Shown piece by piece: positions 55,321 through 64,000 of a stretch of 64,000 bases of DNA (the first letter of the stretch is position 1; every line of letters starts with the position of its first letter). The notes under the pieces were generated by a model. It ran no database searches. It was given only the letters and a program-made list of their open reading frames with translations, and was not told the DNA's origin. The stretch is from positions 1,798,001-1,862,000 of the forward strand of contig CAWEGO010000002.1 in assembly GCA_963808725.1 (NCBI GenBank), given 5' to 3'. Source of the DNA: JAHFUA01 sp963808725 (GTDB lineage Bacteria; Acidobacteriota; Terriglobia; Terriglobales; Acidobacteriaceae). The position numbers and the translations under genes are program-made.

Positions 55321-56046
55321 ATGAAACGCAAGCTTGCTCCCGTAGTTGTGCTGTTCGCGGTAATCCTGTCACTGGCCGCTCTGGCGCAGACCGGCAAGGC
55401 GGCTTCCACCCCCGCGGCTGCGGCCCCGGCCAGCGCCCCGGCTGCCACCCCCGCCACCCCTGCTGCGGTTGCGGGCTTCAACAAGGTCGGCATCATCAAC
55501 ATTCAGGGCGCTATCCTGGCCTCTAACGAGGGGCGGCGCGACCTGGAAGCGCTGGACAAGAAGTTCGACCCCAAGCGCACCGAGCTGCAGAACCTCAGCA
55601 AGGAAATCGACGATCTCAAGAAGCAGCTCAACACCCAGGGCGATAAAATGAACGAGGAAGCGCGCGGCACCCTCGTCCGCAGCTTGGAAACCAAGCAAAA
55701 GGCGATGCAGCGCGCCTCGGAGGATGCGCAGAACGAGTACCAGCAACAGCAAGCCGAGATCGCACAACGCATCCTGCAGAAGATGGCGCCGTTAATCGAC
55801 AAGTTCGCCAGGGACAATCAGTACGCAGTGCTCATGGACGTTTCTCAGCCGTGGCCGCAGGGACCGGTGCTATGGTTCGGGGCCAGCGCCGACGTGACCA
55901 AGCAGGTGGTGGAGCTTTACAACGCGCAGTCGGGCGTACCGGCTCCAGCCCCGAATCCCAGTTCCAGCAGCCGGCCCAACAGTGGCACCACCATGCCCAA
56001 GCCGGGGACCGCCAAGCCGGCAACGACTCCCCCGAAACTACAGTAG
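55321..56046 (+). CDS. skp: OmpH/Skp-family periplasmic chaperone
   Basis: A 241-residue protein with a signal peptide (LAPVVVLFAVILSLAALAQ), an Ala/Pro-rich linker, and the Skp body: a beta strand (VGIINIQGAILASNEGRRD), then two long helices (LSKEIDDLKKQLNTQG and EYQQQQAEIAQRIL). Skp holds unfolded outer-membrane proteins as a trimer, and the gene classically follows bamA, as here. A 60-residue Pro/Ser-rich tail is longer than usual. No clear ribosome site beyond AAGGAG ten bases before the ATG. Confidence 0.9.
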   Translation: MKRKLAPVVVLFAVILSLAALAQTGKAASTPAAAAPASAPAATPATPAAVAGFNKVGIINIQGAILASNEGRRDLEALDKKFDPKRTELQNLSKEIDDLKKQLNTQGDKMNEEARGTLVRSLETKQKAMQRASEDAQNEYQQQQAEIAQRILQKMAPLIDKFARDNQYAVLMDVSQPWPQGPVLWFGASADVTKQVVELYNAQSGVPAPAPNPSSSSRPNSGTTMPKPGTAKPATTPPKLQ

Positions 56047-56070
56047 TTCGACCGCTGCCCGCAAAAAGTC

Positions 56071-56093
56071 AGGCCGTCCGTTATGGGCGGCCT
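56071..56093 (+). terminator. Terminator hairpin after skp
   Basis: AGGCCGTCC-GTTAT-GGGCGGCCT forms a nine-base-pair stem with one G-T pair, followed by TCCTTAT. The remaining gap to lepA (about 300 bases) holds no supported gene. Confidence 0.7.
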
Positions 56094-56397
56094 TCCTTAT
56101 CTCTGGCGGCGGAATGTTTTCCTGAGGTTTTGTGGAAAATCTTGTGGAATTTAAGTACGGGGTTGCCGAATCAGCCCGTTATGGCGCCAATTTCAGCACT
56201 TTGCCTAATTTCCGCGGCACGGATAAGCGCCCGCAGGTCAAGGATTTACAACGCACAACCGGTTGTGCACTCGGCACCGGGTCGCCGGCCTGATTCCTTA
56301 CCTCTCCGGAGGTTACTTTTGCACATTCGCGGACTTCAAATCTGCAGAAATTCACCCCAGAATCAATGCTTTTGACGACCTACTTGCGAGTATCGCA

Positions 56398-58233
<1,836 letters not shown>

Positions 58234-58269
58234 TCGCGGCTGACGTGGCGCGGGCGCCTTTGTCGCCCG

Positions 58270-59118
58270 TTACGCGTTCTGGCCAGCGGCGACGGCCACG
58301 CCCGACGGATGTTTCTCGCGCTGCACCAGATGCAGGAAGTACATCAGGAAGACTACGGTTGGAAGCTCAAGGGCGAGATCGTTCACCAGATCAATAGCCG
58401 CCCGTATCAGCCAATGGTCTGCCAGTGCCAAGGAGAAGGAAGCTGCGACAATCAGCAACAGCCAGACCAGCGCGACAACGACGCCCGCACCAAGGATCGT
58501 CCACCGGTGTCCCGCTGATAGTTGCTTGCTGCGGCTGAGCGCGTCAGACTTCGAGCGGTCCTCGATGGCAACTGCTTGGGTGACAAAAACATACCACGTG
58601 AGGAACACGATGCCCGGCACAATCAAGAGGACTATGCCGATAAGGGTAATGAAGCCAGCTCTGACGGTTACTCCTATCGTTGCGCCCCACTTGGGGCCGG
58701 ACCATCGTAGGCACTCACGGACGGACGGTCGAACTCCTGTTCTGGTGGTTTCTACTACACCAAAAATTATCGCCGGTACAACCAAGGTGCCGAAGATTTC
58801 CTGCAGCAACCCATCTATGCGCCAGGTTCCAGTGGAATTCTGCACGCCGAGCCTGAAGAAGACGTAGTTTTTCACCAGCTCAATTGGCAACCAGACAGCC
58901 ACCGCGATACGGAAGATCAGCCCAAAATGACGGAAGTAAGTGGCGAAGCCATGCCTAAGCACGCTGCCGAGGCCTGGCATGTCAGGGACAGGGAAGTCGG
59001 TGGGCAGGGTCAGCTTAGGTGCGGGAAGCTCATCCTTTGTTGACTCGAACTCGTAGGCGCAAAATTGGCAGAACTTGGGTTCGCCAGGATTGTCCCTATC
59101 ACAGTTTGGGCATCGCAC
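58270..59118 (-). CDS. Zinc-ribbon membrane protein of unknown function
   Basis: A 282-residue protein. Residues 1-25 are a zinc ribbon (VRCPNCDRDNPGEPKFCQFC), followed by a linker and about five or six membrane helices (including FRIAVAVWLPIEL, LIGIVLLIVPGIVFLTWYV, LVWLLLIVAASFSLAL). The C-terminus is a short cytosolic tail. The GTG start is selected because GAGGAAT lies before it and the ribbon starts there. The helix arrangement resembles YIP1/DUF975-type proteins, though I cannot confirm it. Confidence 0.75.
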   Translation of the reverse strand: MRCPNCDRDNPGEPKFCQFCAYEFESTKDELPAPKLTLPTDFPVPDMPGLGSVLRHGFATYFRHFGLIFRIAVAVWLPIELVKNYVFFRLGVQNSTGTWRIDGLLQEIFGTLVVPAIIFGVVETTRTGVRPSVRECLRWSGPKWGATIGVTVRAGFITLIGIVLLIVPGIVFLTWYVFVTQAVAIEDRSKSDALSRSKQLSAGHRWTILGAGVVVALVWLLLIVAASFSLALADHWLIRAAIDLVNDLALELPTVVFLMYFLHLVQREKHPSGVAVAAGQNA

Positions 59119-59189
59119 AGCAGGGATTCCTCGGCAGGCGATGGTAGCAAATGCTCCGCACATGCGCTAATCTGCCGTTCGCACCCGGG

Positions 59190-60641
59190 GTGATTCCCTT
59201 GCGAAATTACGTTCTCGTCTTGCTACTATCGACATCGCTTCTTGGCCAGACCCAGCTCTCGCCCGAGGTCAAAGCCTTCGTCACCGTGGACGCTCCGGTC
59301 ATCGCGCTCACCCATATGCGCGTAATCGACGGCACGGGCGCGCCGCCAAAAGATGACCAGACCATTGTCATCGCGAATGGCCGCATCCAGTCGGTCAGCG
59401 ACGCTGCAAAAGCAGCCGTCCCCGGCGACGCCAAAGTCCTCGATCTCCACGGCTACAGCGTCATTCCCGGCCTGGTCGGGATGCACGACCACATGTTTTA
59501 CCCCGCGGGCGGGGGTTGGTTCACGGAGATGGGCTACAGCTTCCCGCGTCTCTATCTCGGCTCAGGCGTGACCACGATCCGCACCACCGGCGGCCTCGAA
59601 ACCTACACCGATATCGAATTGAAAAAGCAGATCGACAACGGCAAAGCTCCTGGTCCGAAGATCAATGTCACGGGGCCTTATCTAGAGGGCGAGGGCTCGT
59701 TCGCGGTGCAGATGCACGCCCTCACCGGCCCCGAAGACGCGCGCAAGACGGTGGCATTCTGGGCCGGCCAGGGTGCTACCTCGTTCAAGGCGTACATGTT
59801 CATCACCCGCGCCGAACTGGGCGCCGCCATTGACGAAGCTCACAAGAGCGGGCTGAAGATCACCGGCCATCTGTGCTCAGTGACGTTCCGAGAGGCTGCA
59901 GCGCTGGGCATCGACGACCTGGAACATGGCCTACTGGTGGATACCGACTTCGTTCCCGACAAAAAGCCCGACACCTGTCCTCCCACCGGTCCCGCGCTGA
60001 AGCAACTGGCAGAGCAGATCGATATCCACGGCCCCGAGGTGCAGCAGACCATCCGCGAACTGGTAGCCCATCACGTGGCCGTGACTTCGACGCTGCCGGT
60101 GTTCGAGATGTTCCTGCCGGAGCGGCCGTCGCTGCAGCAACGCATGCTGGACGCGCTCTCGCCCGACGCGCGCGCCACTTTTCTGGCCAACAAGGTGCGC
60201 GTGGGCGATGCCGCGTTTCTGCGCCAGCGCTATGGCACCGAGGCTTCGCCGTGGCCGGCGCTGCTGAAGAAAGAAATGCAGTTCGAGCGGGCGTTCGTGG
60301 AGGCCGGCGGGCGGCTGCTCGCGGGCGAAGATCCTACCGGGATCGGCGGGGTGATCGCGGGCTACGGTGACCAGCGCGAAGTCGAACTGCTGGTCGAGGC
60401 GGGGTTCACGCCGGCGGAGGCCATCCGCATCGCCAGCTTCAACGGTGCGCAGTTCCTGGGGGAAGCGGATCGCATTGGCAGCATCGTTCCCGGCAAGCAG
60501 GCCGACCTGGTGGTGATTCACGGCGATCCCTCGTCCAACATCGCCGACATCGAAAAGGTCGAAACCGTGTTCAAGGACGGAATCGGTTACGACTCGGCCA
60601 AGCTGATCAATTCGGTCCGCGGCCTGGTCGGGTTGCGCTGA
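59190..60641 (+). CDS. Secreted amidohydrolase (metal-dependent)
   Basis: About 483 residues starting with a signal peptide (LRNYVLVLLLSTSLLGQT). The amidohydrolase fold starts MHDHMF (HxH, metal ligands), with a possible carboxylated Lys (ATSFKAYMF), TGHLCSV (His), LEHGLLVD (His) and LAGEDPTGIGG (Asp). Residues near the end, VPGKQADLVVIHGDP, are the family's standard finish. Such proteins are often called imidazolonepropionase-like or prolidase-like; the natural substrate is unclear. The GTG start fits the signal peptide; a frame open further upstream overlaps the divergent gene. Confidence 0.88.
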   Translation: MIPLRNYVLVLLLSTSLLGQTQLSPEVKAFVTVDAPVIALTHMRVIDGTGAPPKDDQTIVIANGRIQSVSDAAKAAVPGDAKVLDLHGYSVIPGLVGMHDHMFYPAGGGWFTEMGYSFPRLYLGSGVTTIRTTGGLETYTDIELKKQIDNGKAPGPKINVTGPYLEGEGSFAVQMHALTGPEDARKTVAFWAGQGATSFKAYMFITRAELGAAIDEAHKSGLKITGHLCSVTFREAAALGIDDLEHGLLVDTDFVPDKKPDTCPPTGPALKQLAEQIDIHGPEVQQTIRELVAHHVAVTSTLPVFEMFLPERPSLQQRMLDALSPDARATFLANKVRVGDAAFLRQRYGTEASPWPALLKKEMQFERAFVEAGGRLLAGEDPTGIGGVIAGYGDQREVELLVEAGFTPAEAIRIASFNGAQFLGEADRIGSIVPGKQADLVVIHGDPSSNIADIEKVETVFKDGIGYDSAKLINSVRGLVGLR

Positions 60642-60689
60642 AAGATGAAAGACACAGGGAATCGGTAGAATAAAGCGCGGTGGGGAAAG

Positions 60690-61289
60690 ATGTCCAAACG
60701 GCTAAAGGTAAAACCTGAAACGGGCAACGTGAAGCTGGTTTTGGCGTCGTCATCGCCGCGGCGGGCGGAGCTGTTGCGCAATGCCCGCATCGCGTTCACG
60801 CTCTGCCAGGTGGAGGTAGCCGAAGCGCGGCGGCCGCAGGAGTGGCCGGAGGATTACGTCCGCCGCGTTGCCGGTGAAAAAGCCAAAGCCGCTTTGGCGC
60901 GCCACGCGGAAAAGTTCGTGCTGGGGGCCGATACGGTGGTGATCGTGGACGGCCAGGTGCTTGGCAAGCCCCGCGACGCACAAGACGCCAGCCGTATGCT
61001 GCACCTGCTCTCCGCCGGCTCCCACCTGGTGACTACGGGTGTTTGCTTGCTCGGGCCCAAAGTCGAGGACACGCGTGCGGAAACCACTACCGTCAGCTTC
61101 AGCCCGCTGAGCGACGCCGAGATCGCCGAATACGTGGCCACCGGAGAGCCTATGGACAAGGCCGGCGCGTATGCCATCCAAGGCATGGCCTCGCGCTGGG
61201 TCACCCACCTGGACGGCTGTTATTTCAATGTAATGGGATTGCCGGTGCCACTGGTGTATCGGATGCTGCAGAAGCACTGCGTACTCTAG
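60690..61289 (+). CDS. maf: Maf-family nucleotide pyrophosphatase
   Basis: A 199-residue protein with the Maf hallmark LASSSPRRAELL, then ADTVVIVDGQVLGKP, and GEPMDKAGAYAIQGMASRWV. Maf enzymes hydrolyse non-canonical or canonical nucleoside triphosphates (dTTP, UTP or 7-methyl-GTP depending on the subtype) and delay division when overproduced. GGGGAAAG lies just before the ATG. Its stop codon overlaps that of the convergent gene within CTAG. Confidence 0.95.
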   Translation: MSKRLKVKPETGNVKLVLASSSPRRAELLRNARIAFTLCQVEVAEARRPQEWPEDYVRRVAGEKAKAALARHAEKFVLGADTVVIVDGQVLGKPRDAQDASRMLHLLSAGSHLVTTGVCLLGPKVEDTRAETTTVSFSPLSDAEIAEYVATGEPMDKAGAYAIQGMASRWVTHLDGCYFNVMGLPVPLVYRMLQKHCVL

Positions 61290-61810
61290 CTGTTTTGTTG
61301 CGCCTCAAGAATCTTGCGTTCTATCCACCTTACTTCGTCAGGCATCTCACGCCTCCACCAACTCCAGAGGGGAAACGGGGTGGATTGATAGCGCACGAAA
61401 CACAACCACCCGCGAAGCAGCGCTCCTTGCCGAAGACGGAGCATTACAAGTCCCGGTTGCCATTGCACTTTGGAAAACTCACCCCACCGCAGCGAATGGA
61501 CGCTTAAGTACCGCCGAAAGCGCACTCCGACGTTGTCCGCAGATCCGTAAACGACTGGGTGTGAAAAGAGATTTATAAGCACAACCCAGAGCAACAGTAG
61601 GAGTTCGATTGCGGGTGTCTTGTGTGGGTAAACGCGATCGGCGGGAAGGATGAGAATCCAAACACCGATGATGGTCGAACCTAAGATGACAAGTCGGCAG
61701 GACAGCCATGCCGCAAACGAGCCAACGCGGCGGCGGTCAGGGTAGCGTGAGTCAGGAAGAAAATCCTGCGTTACAGGAGGGGATGCGCAGGGCTGCGAGC
61801 TATCGGGCAT
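61286..61810 (-). CDS. Membrane protein with possible PH-like domain
   Basis: A 174-residue protein with two adjacent membrane helices (SCRLVILGSTIIGVWILIL and AIELLLLLWVVLINLF) and a beta-rich C-terminus (FRRYLSVHSLRWGEFSKVQW and WWR repeats) that resembles bacterial PH-like domains. It begins at ATG 14 bases after tatA, so it is probably in the same operon. Function unknown; the tatA link need not mean a Tat role. Confidence 0.6.
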   Translation of the reverse strand: MPDSSQPCASPPVTQDFLPDSRYPDRRRVGSFAAWLSCRLVILGSTIIGVWILILPADRVYPHKTPAIELLLLLWVVLINLFSHPVVYGSADNVGVRFRRYLSVHSLRWGEFSKVQWQPGLVMLRLRQGALLRGWLCFVRYQSTPFPLWSWWRREMPDEVRWIERKILEAQQNS

Positions 61811-61824
61811 GGCAGTGCAGCCCG

Positions 61825-61992
61825 CTACGACTTTTTCTGCTGATCGTCTTGGCCGTCCTTCACCGACGACTTGAAATTGCGAATTCCTTCCCCGAGCCCC
61901 TTGCCCAGATCCGCCAGCTTGCCCGGACCGAAGATCAGCAGGGCAATAACCAGAATCACCAGGAGTTCGGGCAAACCCAATTTGCCTAACAC
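61825..61992 (-). CDS. tatA: Twin-arginine translocase subunit TatA
   Basis: A 55-residue protein, short enough to be missed by length filters. It has the TatA/E pattern: a membrane helix after a short start (LGLPELLVILVIALLIFGPGK), the family FGxxKLxDLGKGLG hinge, an amphipathic helix (EGIRNFKSSVKDG) and a Lys/Gln/Asp-rich tail. GGAGG is seven bases before the GTG start. TatA forms the pore that exports folded proteins. tatC is not in this window. A consensus promoter lies upstream. Confidence 0.92.
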   Translation of the reverse strand: MLGKLGLPELLVILVIALLIFGPGKLADLGKGLGEGIRNFKSSVKDGQDDQQKKS

Positions 61993-62030
61993 TTGGCCTC
62001 CATCTGAGGCCGGAGACGACCCCTACACCA

Positions 62031-62059
62031 ATTGTAGGGCAGCATGTGGGTACAGTCAA
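62031..62059 (-). promoter_or_regulatory. Consensus-like sigma-70 promoter of tatA
   Basis: On the minus strand TTGACT, a 17-base spacer and TACAAT match the consensus at ten of twelve positions. The transcript would start about 30 bases before the TatA GTG and include its Shine-Dalgarno site. Confidence 0.8.
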
Positions 62060-62092
62060 AAGCGGTCTCTGGGGAATGCGCCCCCGAAGAAA

Positions 62093-62113
62093 AAGCCCCC
62101 GCGCGGGGGGCTT
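62093..62113 (-). terminator. Intrinsic terminator of the upstream minus-strand gene
   Basis: AAGCCCCC-CGCG-GGGGGCTT (minus strand), followed by TTTC, is a strong stem of about nine base pairs. It follows the stop codon of the small secreted-protein gene and lies before the tatA promoter, separating the two. Confidence 0.85.
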
Positions 62114-62142
62114 GATCAAATGGCACGTCGCTGCGAGACTTG

Positions 62143-62573
62143 TTACTTCAGCATGATCTCCTGGAGCAGGTCCGAACTGAGCACTTCGCGGATCTCCTCC
62201 CGCTTCTCCCCCAACTGGTGCGCCTGCTGCTTTCCGCCCAGGATCTTGTCGCGCACCATTTCAAATTTAGCCCCCAGGTTGTCCATAGCGGCATGGTTCT
62301 TATAGAGGACAGCCAGGGCAAGGTCCCAATCCTTGGGATCATTCTTGGTCTCTTTGAGGAACAACTTGTAATCCAGGATCATCCCCTGGCGCTTTTCCTC
62401 ATCGAGCAACGGTTTCGAATCCTTGCGCAGGCTGGTGAGGTAGGCATCCACTGGTTCGGTTTTACGCGGACGGTCGATACGCGCCACACCGGGCCCTCGG
62501 TGTAATGCTCTTGCGCAACCAATTGGAGTCCGAGCAGCAGGACCAGAGGCAACAGCCAGGTCATTTTCTTCAT
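62143..62573 (-). CDS. Secreted protein of unknown function (one apparent frameshift)
   Basis: About 143 residues if one missing base near 62450 is restored. It has a signal peptide (MTWLLPLVLLLGLQLVA), a short linker (HYTEGPVWRVSTVRVKP), and a helical body (DAYLTSLRKDSKPLLDEEKR, YKLFLKETKNDPKDWDLALA) ending in SSDLLQEIMLK. The sequence runs smoothly from one frame to the other, so it is probably intact in the cell. I believe it belongs to a family common in Acidobacteriota but have no function to offer. Confidence 0.7.
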
Positions 62574-62679
62574 GATGCTTCCTTTCTATGTGTTTTGGTG
62601 CAGGCGAATGATACGCGTCGGCGGCTTGGAGCGAGAAGCCCCTTCGTCCCCCGCAGGTAAATAGATGCGCGCGTCTGGG

Positions 62680-62708
62680 TTGACATGTTCTGCACATGTA
62701 ACTATCAT
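62680..62708 (+). promoter_or_regulatory. Promoter of the toxin-antitoxin pair
   Basis: TTGACA (perfect -35), a 17-base spacer and TATCAT lie six bases before the antitoxin ATG. The transcript would have almost no leader. Three ACATGT boxes overlap this region. Confidence 0.75.
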
Positions 62709-62718
62709 AATCACATGT
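62683..62718 (+). promoter_or_regulatory. Three ACATGT boxes, probable antitoxin operator
   Basis: Copies start at 62683, 62694 and 62713, overlapping the -35 box, the spacer and the start codon itself (acATGt). Ribbon-helix-helix antitoxins of this type commonly repress their own promoter by binding repeated short palindromes. Confidence 0.65.
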
Positions 62719-62945
62719 CAAAAATGATCCAGATTCGCAACGTTCCTGATGCCTTGCATCGCACCTTGAAGGCGCGCGCCGCGATGGCTGGCATGTCGTT
62801 ATCCGATTACCTGCTAGCCGAAATTCGAGAAATCGCGGAGCGTCCCACCTTGGAGGAAATGCAAGAGCGGCTGCAGCAGCGGGAGCCAGTGGTGTTGCCG
62901 GTCTCGGCGGCGCGCGTCATCCGCGAAATGCGCGACAGCAGGTGA
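62715..62945 (+). CDS. Antitoxin, FitA/VapB-like ribbon-helix-helix
   Basis: A 76-residue protein with the ribbon-helix-helix fold at the N-terminus (MIQIRNVPDALHRTLKARAA, then AGMSLSDYLLAEI), followed by a C-terminal segment (TLEEMQERLQQREPVVLP) that would wrap around the toxin. It matches FitA-like antitoxins of PIN toxins. It acts as repressor of the pair and inhibitor of the toxin. It shares four bases with the toxin gene (GTGA), so translation is coupled. Confidence 0.9.
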   Translation: MSKMIQIRNVPDALHRTLKARAAMAGMSLSDYLLAEIREIAERPTLEEMQERLQQREPVVLPVSAARVIREMRDSR

Positions 62946-63334
62946 TAGTCCTCGATGCTTCCGCCGTCGTGGAGTGGGTACTGCGCACCGAAAAAGGCGT
63001 GCGTATTGGGCGTTGGATAAAACGGTTCGGCGGCCCACTGCACGTGCCTCATCTACTGGAGTTGGAGGTTGCCAATGCCCTGCGGCGCTACGTGCGCCGG
63101 CACGCCACAACCTCGGCACGCGCCGAGGAGGCTTTCCAAGACATGTCAGCCATCCGCATGACTCGGCATGGCCACACTCTTTTTCTCCATCGCGTTTGGG
63201 AATTGCGCCACCACCTCACGGCTTACGACGCCGTCTATGTCGCCCTGGCCGAGGCGTTGAACGCGCCCTTGCTTACCTGCGATGCGAAGATTGCTGCAGC
63301 CCCGGGACACCGCGCCATTGTCGAGGTAGTCTGA
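62942..63334 (+). CDS. vapC: PIN-domain toxin, VapC/FitB-like ribonuclease
   Basis: A 130-residue PIN protein. Conserved acidic residues appear in order: IVLDASAVVEW (Asp5), LLELEVANALRR (Glu), TAYDAVYVALAE (Asp) and LLTCDAKI (Asp), which hold Mg/Mn ions for RNA cleavage. The Asn often seen after the first Asp is missing and is Ser here, as in many VapC. The GTG start overlaps the antitoxin stop. It is predicted to be neutralised by the preceding protein. Confidence 0.92.
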   Translation: MIVLDASAVVEWVLRTEKGVRIGRWIKRFGGPLHVPHLLELEVANALRRYVRRHATTSARAEEAFQDMSAIRMTRHGHTLFLHRVWELRHHLTAYDAVYVALAEALNAPLLTCDAKIAAAPGHRAIVEVV

Positions 63335-63335
63335 A

Positions 63336-64000
63336 TCAGGGGATGGACTCGATCAGGCGCGCCAGCAGGGCGGCCCGGCGGGGCATCTCGGCGATGACCA
63401 CCGACTCGTGGCGGGCGTGAGCGCCCTCGCCCACAGCTCCCAGGCCGTCCAGCGTGGGGATTCCCAGCGCTGCCGTGAAATTACCGTCGGACCCGCCGCC
63501 CACCGAGGCTTCCTCGAGTTCCCAGCCTAACTCCTTCGCGAGGCGACGGGCGAGCGTAAACAAAGCTACGCCCTTCTTGCTTCGCTCCATGGGTGGGCGG
63601 CCGATCCCGCCGGTGATCTCGACCTGGCAGCGCTGGTCGAATGGCTTGAGGGAGCGGAACTTCTTATCGAGATATGCGATGTCCTTCGACTGGCTCACGC
63701 GCGCGTCCACTTCAGCCGTAGCCTCGCCGGCAACGACATTGGTACGCGTGCCGCCGCGAATGACGCCCGGATTGACGGTAATGCCACGCTTGCGATCGGT
63801 GAACTTCTCGATGACCAGGAGCTGGCGCGCCAGTTCCAGCACCGCGCTCGCGCCTTGGCCGGAGTCGAGCCCGGAGTGCGCCTCCCGTCCCTCGACCTTC
63901 ACGTGATACCCGCCGACGCCCTTGCGCGAGGTCTTCAACGCGCCCTTTGCCCCCTGTGCAGGCTCCAGCACCAACACCGCAGCGGATTTCTTTGCCAGCG
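63336..64000 (-). CDS. M20-family metallopeptidase, truncated by the window end
   Basis: The C-terminal 221 residues are present; the N-terminus lies beyond the window. ALKTSRKGVGGYHVKVEG and REAHSGLDSGQGASAVLEL mark the dimerisation domain, and GGGSDGNFTAAL with GLGAVGEGAHARHE carries the last zinc ligand, as in carboxypeptidase G2 and related M20 peptidases. The substrate is unknown. It is convergent with the toxin gene (one base between stop codons). Confidence 0.9.
   Translation of the reverse strand, partial: LAKKSAAVLVLEPAQGAKGALKTSRKGVGGYHVKVEGREAHSGLDSGQGASAVLELARQLLVIEKFTDRKRGITVNPGVIRGGTRTNVVAGEATAEVDARVSQSKDIAYLDKKFRSLKPFDQRCQVEITGGIGRPPMERSKKGVALFTLARRLAKELGWELEEASVGGGSDGNFTAALGIPTLDGLGAVGEGAHARHESVVIAEMPRRAALLARLIESIP

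Noticed and set aside
56329..56345. An anticodon-arm-like hairpin with loop CTTCAAA, resembling tRNA-Sec
   Set aside because: No acceptor stem, D-arm or T-arm can be built around it, and no selenocysteine gene is nearby.

Overview
The window looks like chromosome of a high-GC, diderm (Gram-negative) bacterium, most plausibly an Acidobacteriota. This is an inference. It rests on an LPS/BAM outer-membrane gene set (lptD, bamA, skp, a SurA-like chaperone), a TonB-ExbB-ExbD-ExbD-TPR cluster, yajC-secD-secF, and a dense load of short intergenic repeats of a kind I associate with acidobacterial genomes. No rRNA, tRNA, transposase, phage gene or CRISPR array could be supported. Most of the window is core chromosome; only about 46.4-49.4 kb looks accessory.

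Layout. 0-2 kb: a metallothionein-like peptide, a secreted protein, a CsbD-like protein and a bactofilin. 2.2-5.7 kb: rpmH-rnpA-yidD-yidC-khpB, the ribosome/RNase P/membrane-insertase cluster; mnmE, often part of the same group, lies at 9.5-10.9 kb. 6-9.5 kb: ruvA, an alpha/beta hydrolase and a PilZ protein. 11-19 kb: acetate permease, CLC channel with CBS domains, site-2 protease with CBS domains, beta-propeller lipoprotein, thrS. 19.9-21.5 kb: acyl-CoA carboxylase carboxyltransferase, whose likely partners accC and a biotin carrier are at 34-36 kb. 22-30 kb: peptide ABC ATPase, phosphoesterase, RNase HI-like protein, tgt-yajC-secD-secF. 30-34 kb: TonB energy-transduction operon. 36-42 kb: SurA-like and DsbA-like chaperones, larE, lptD. 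42-46 kb: GH57 glycosidase, signal peptidase, TauE-like permease. 46.4-49.4 kb: truncated epimerase, repeat clusters and an orphan membrane-anchored gene. 49.8-56 kb: molybdopterin oxidoreductase, bamA-skp. 56-64 kb: lepA, amidohydrolase, maf, tatA, a FitA/VapC-type toxin-antitoxin pair and a truncated M20 peptidase.

Three things cut across the annotation. (1) Several conserved genes (yidC, mnmE, a carboxyltransferase, lptD and others) are broken by single-base frameshifts, about ten in all and mostly one extra base. In essential genes this points to consensus errors rather than decay. (2) There is an unusual class of repeats: each locus carries a short word of about 6-9 bases repeated in tandem with slight variation, often facing its own reverse complement across a loop, but the word differs from locus to locus. 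Some copies lie in frame inside conserved enzymes (tgt, the ABC ATPase, probably mnmE) or make the ends of proteins (yidD, larE and RNase HI regions). This is the best candidate here for something undescribed. (3) Several genes have a TATAAT-like box 6-9 bases before the start codon and no Shine-Dalgarno sequence, suggesting leaderless transcripts.
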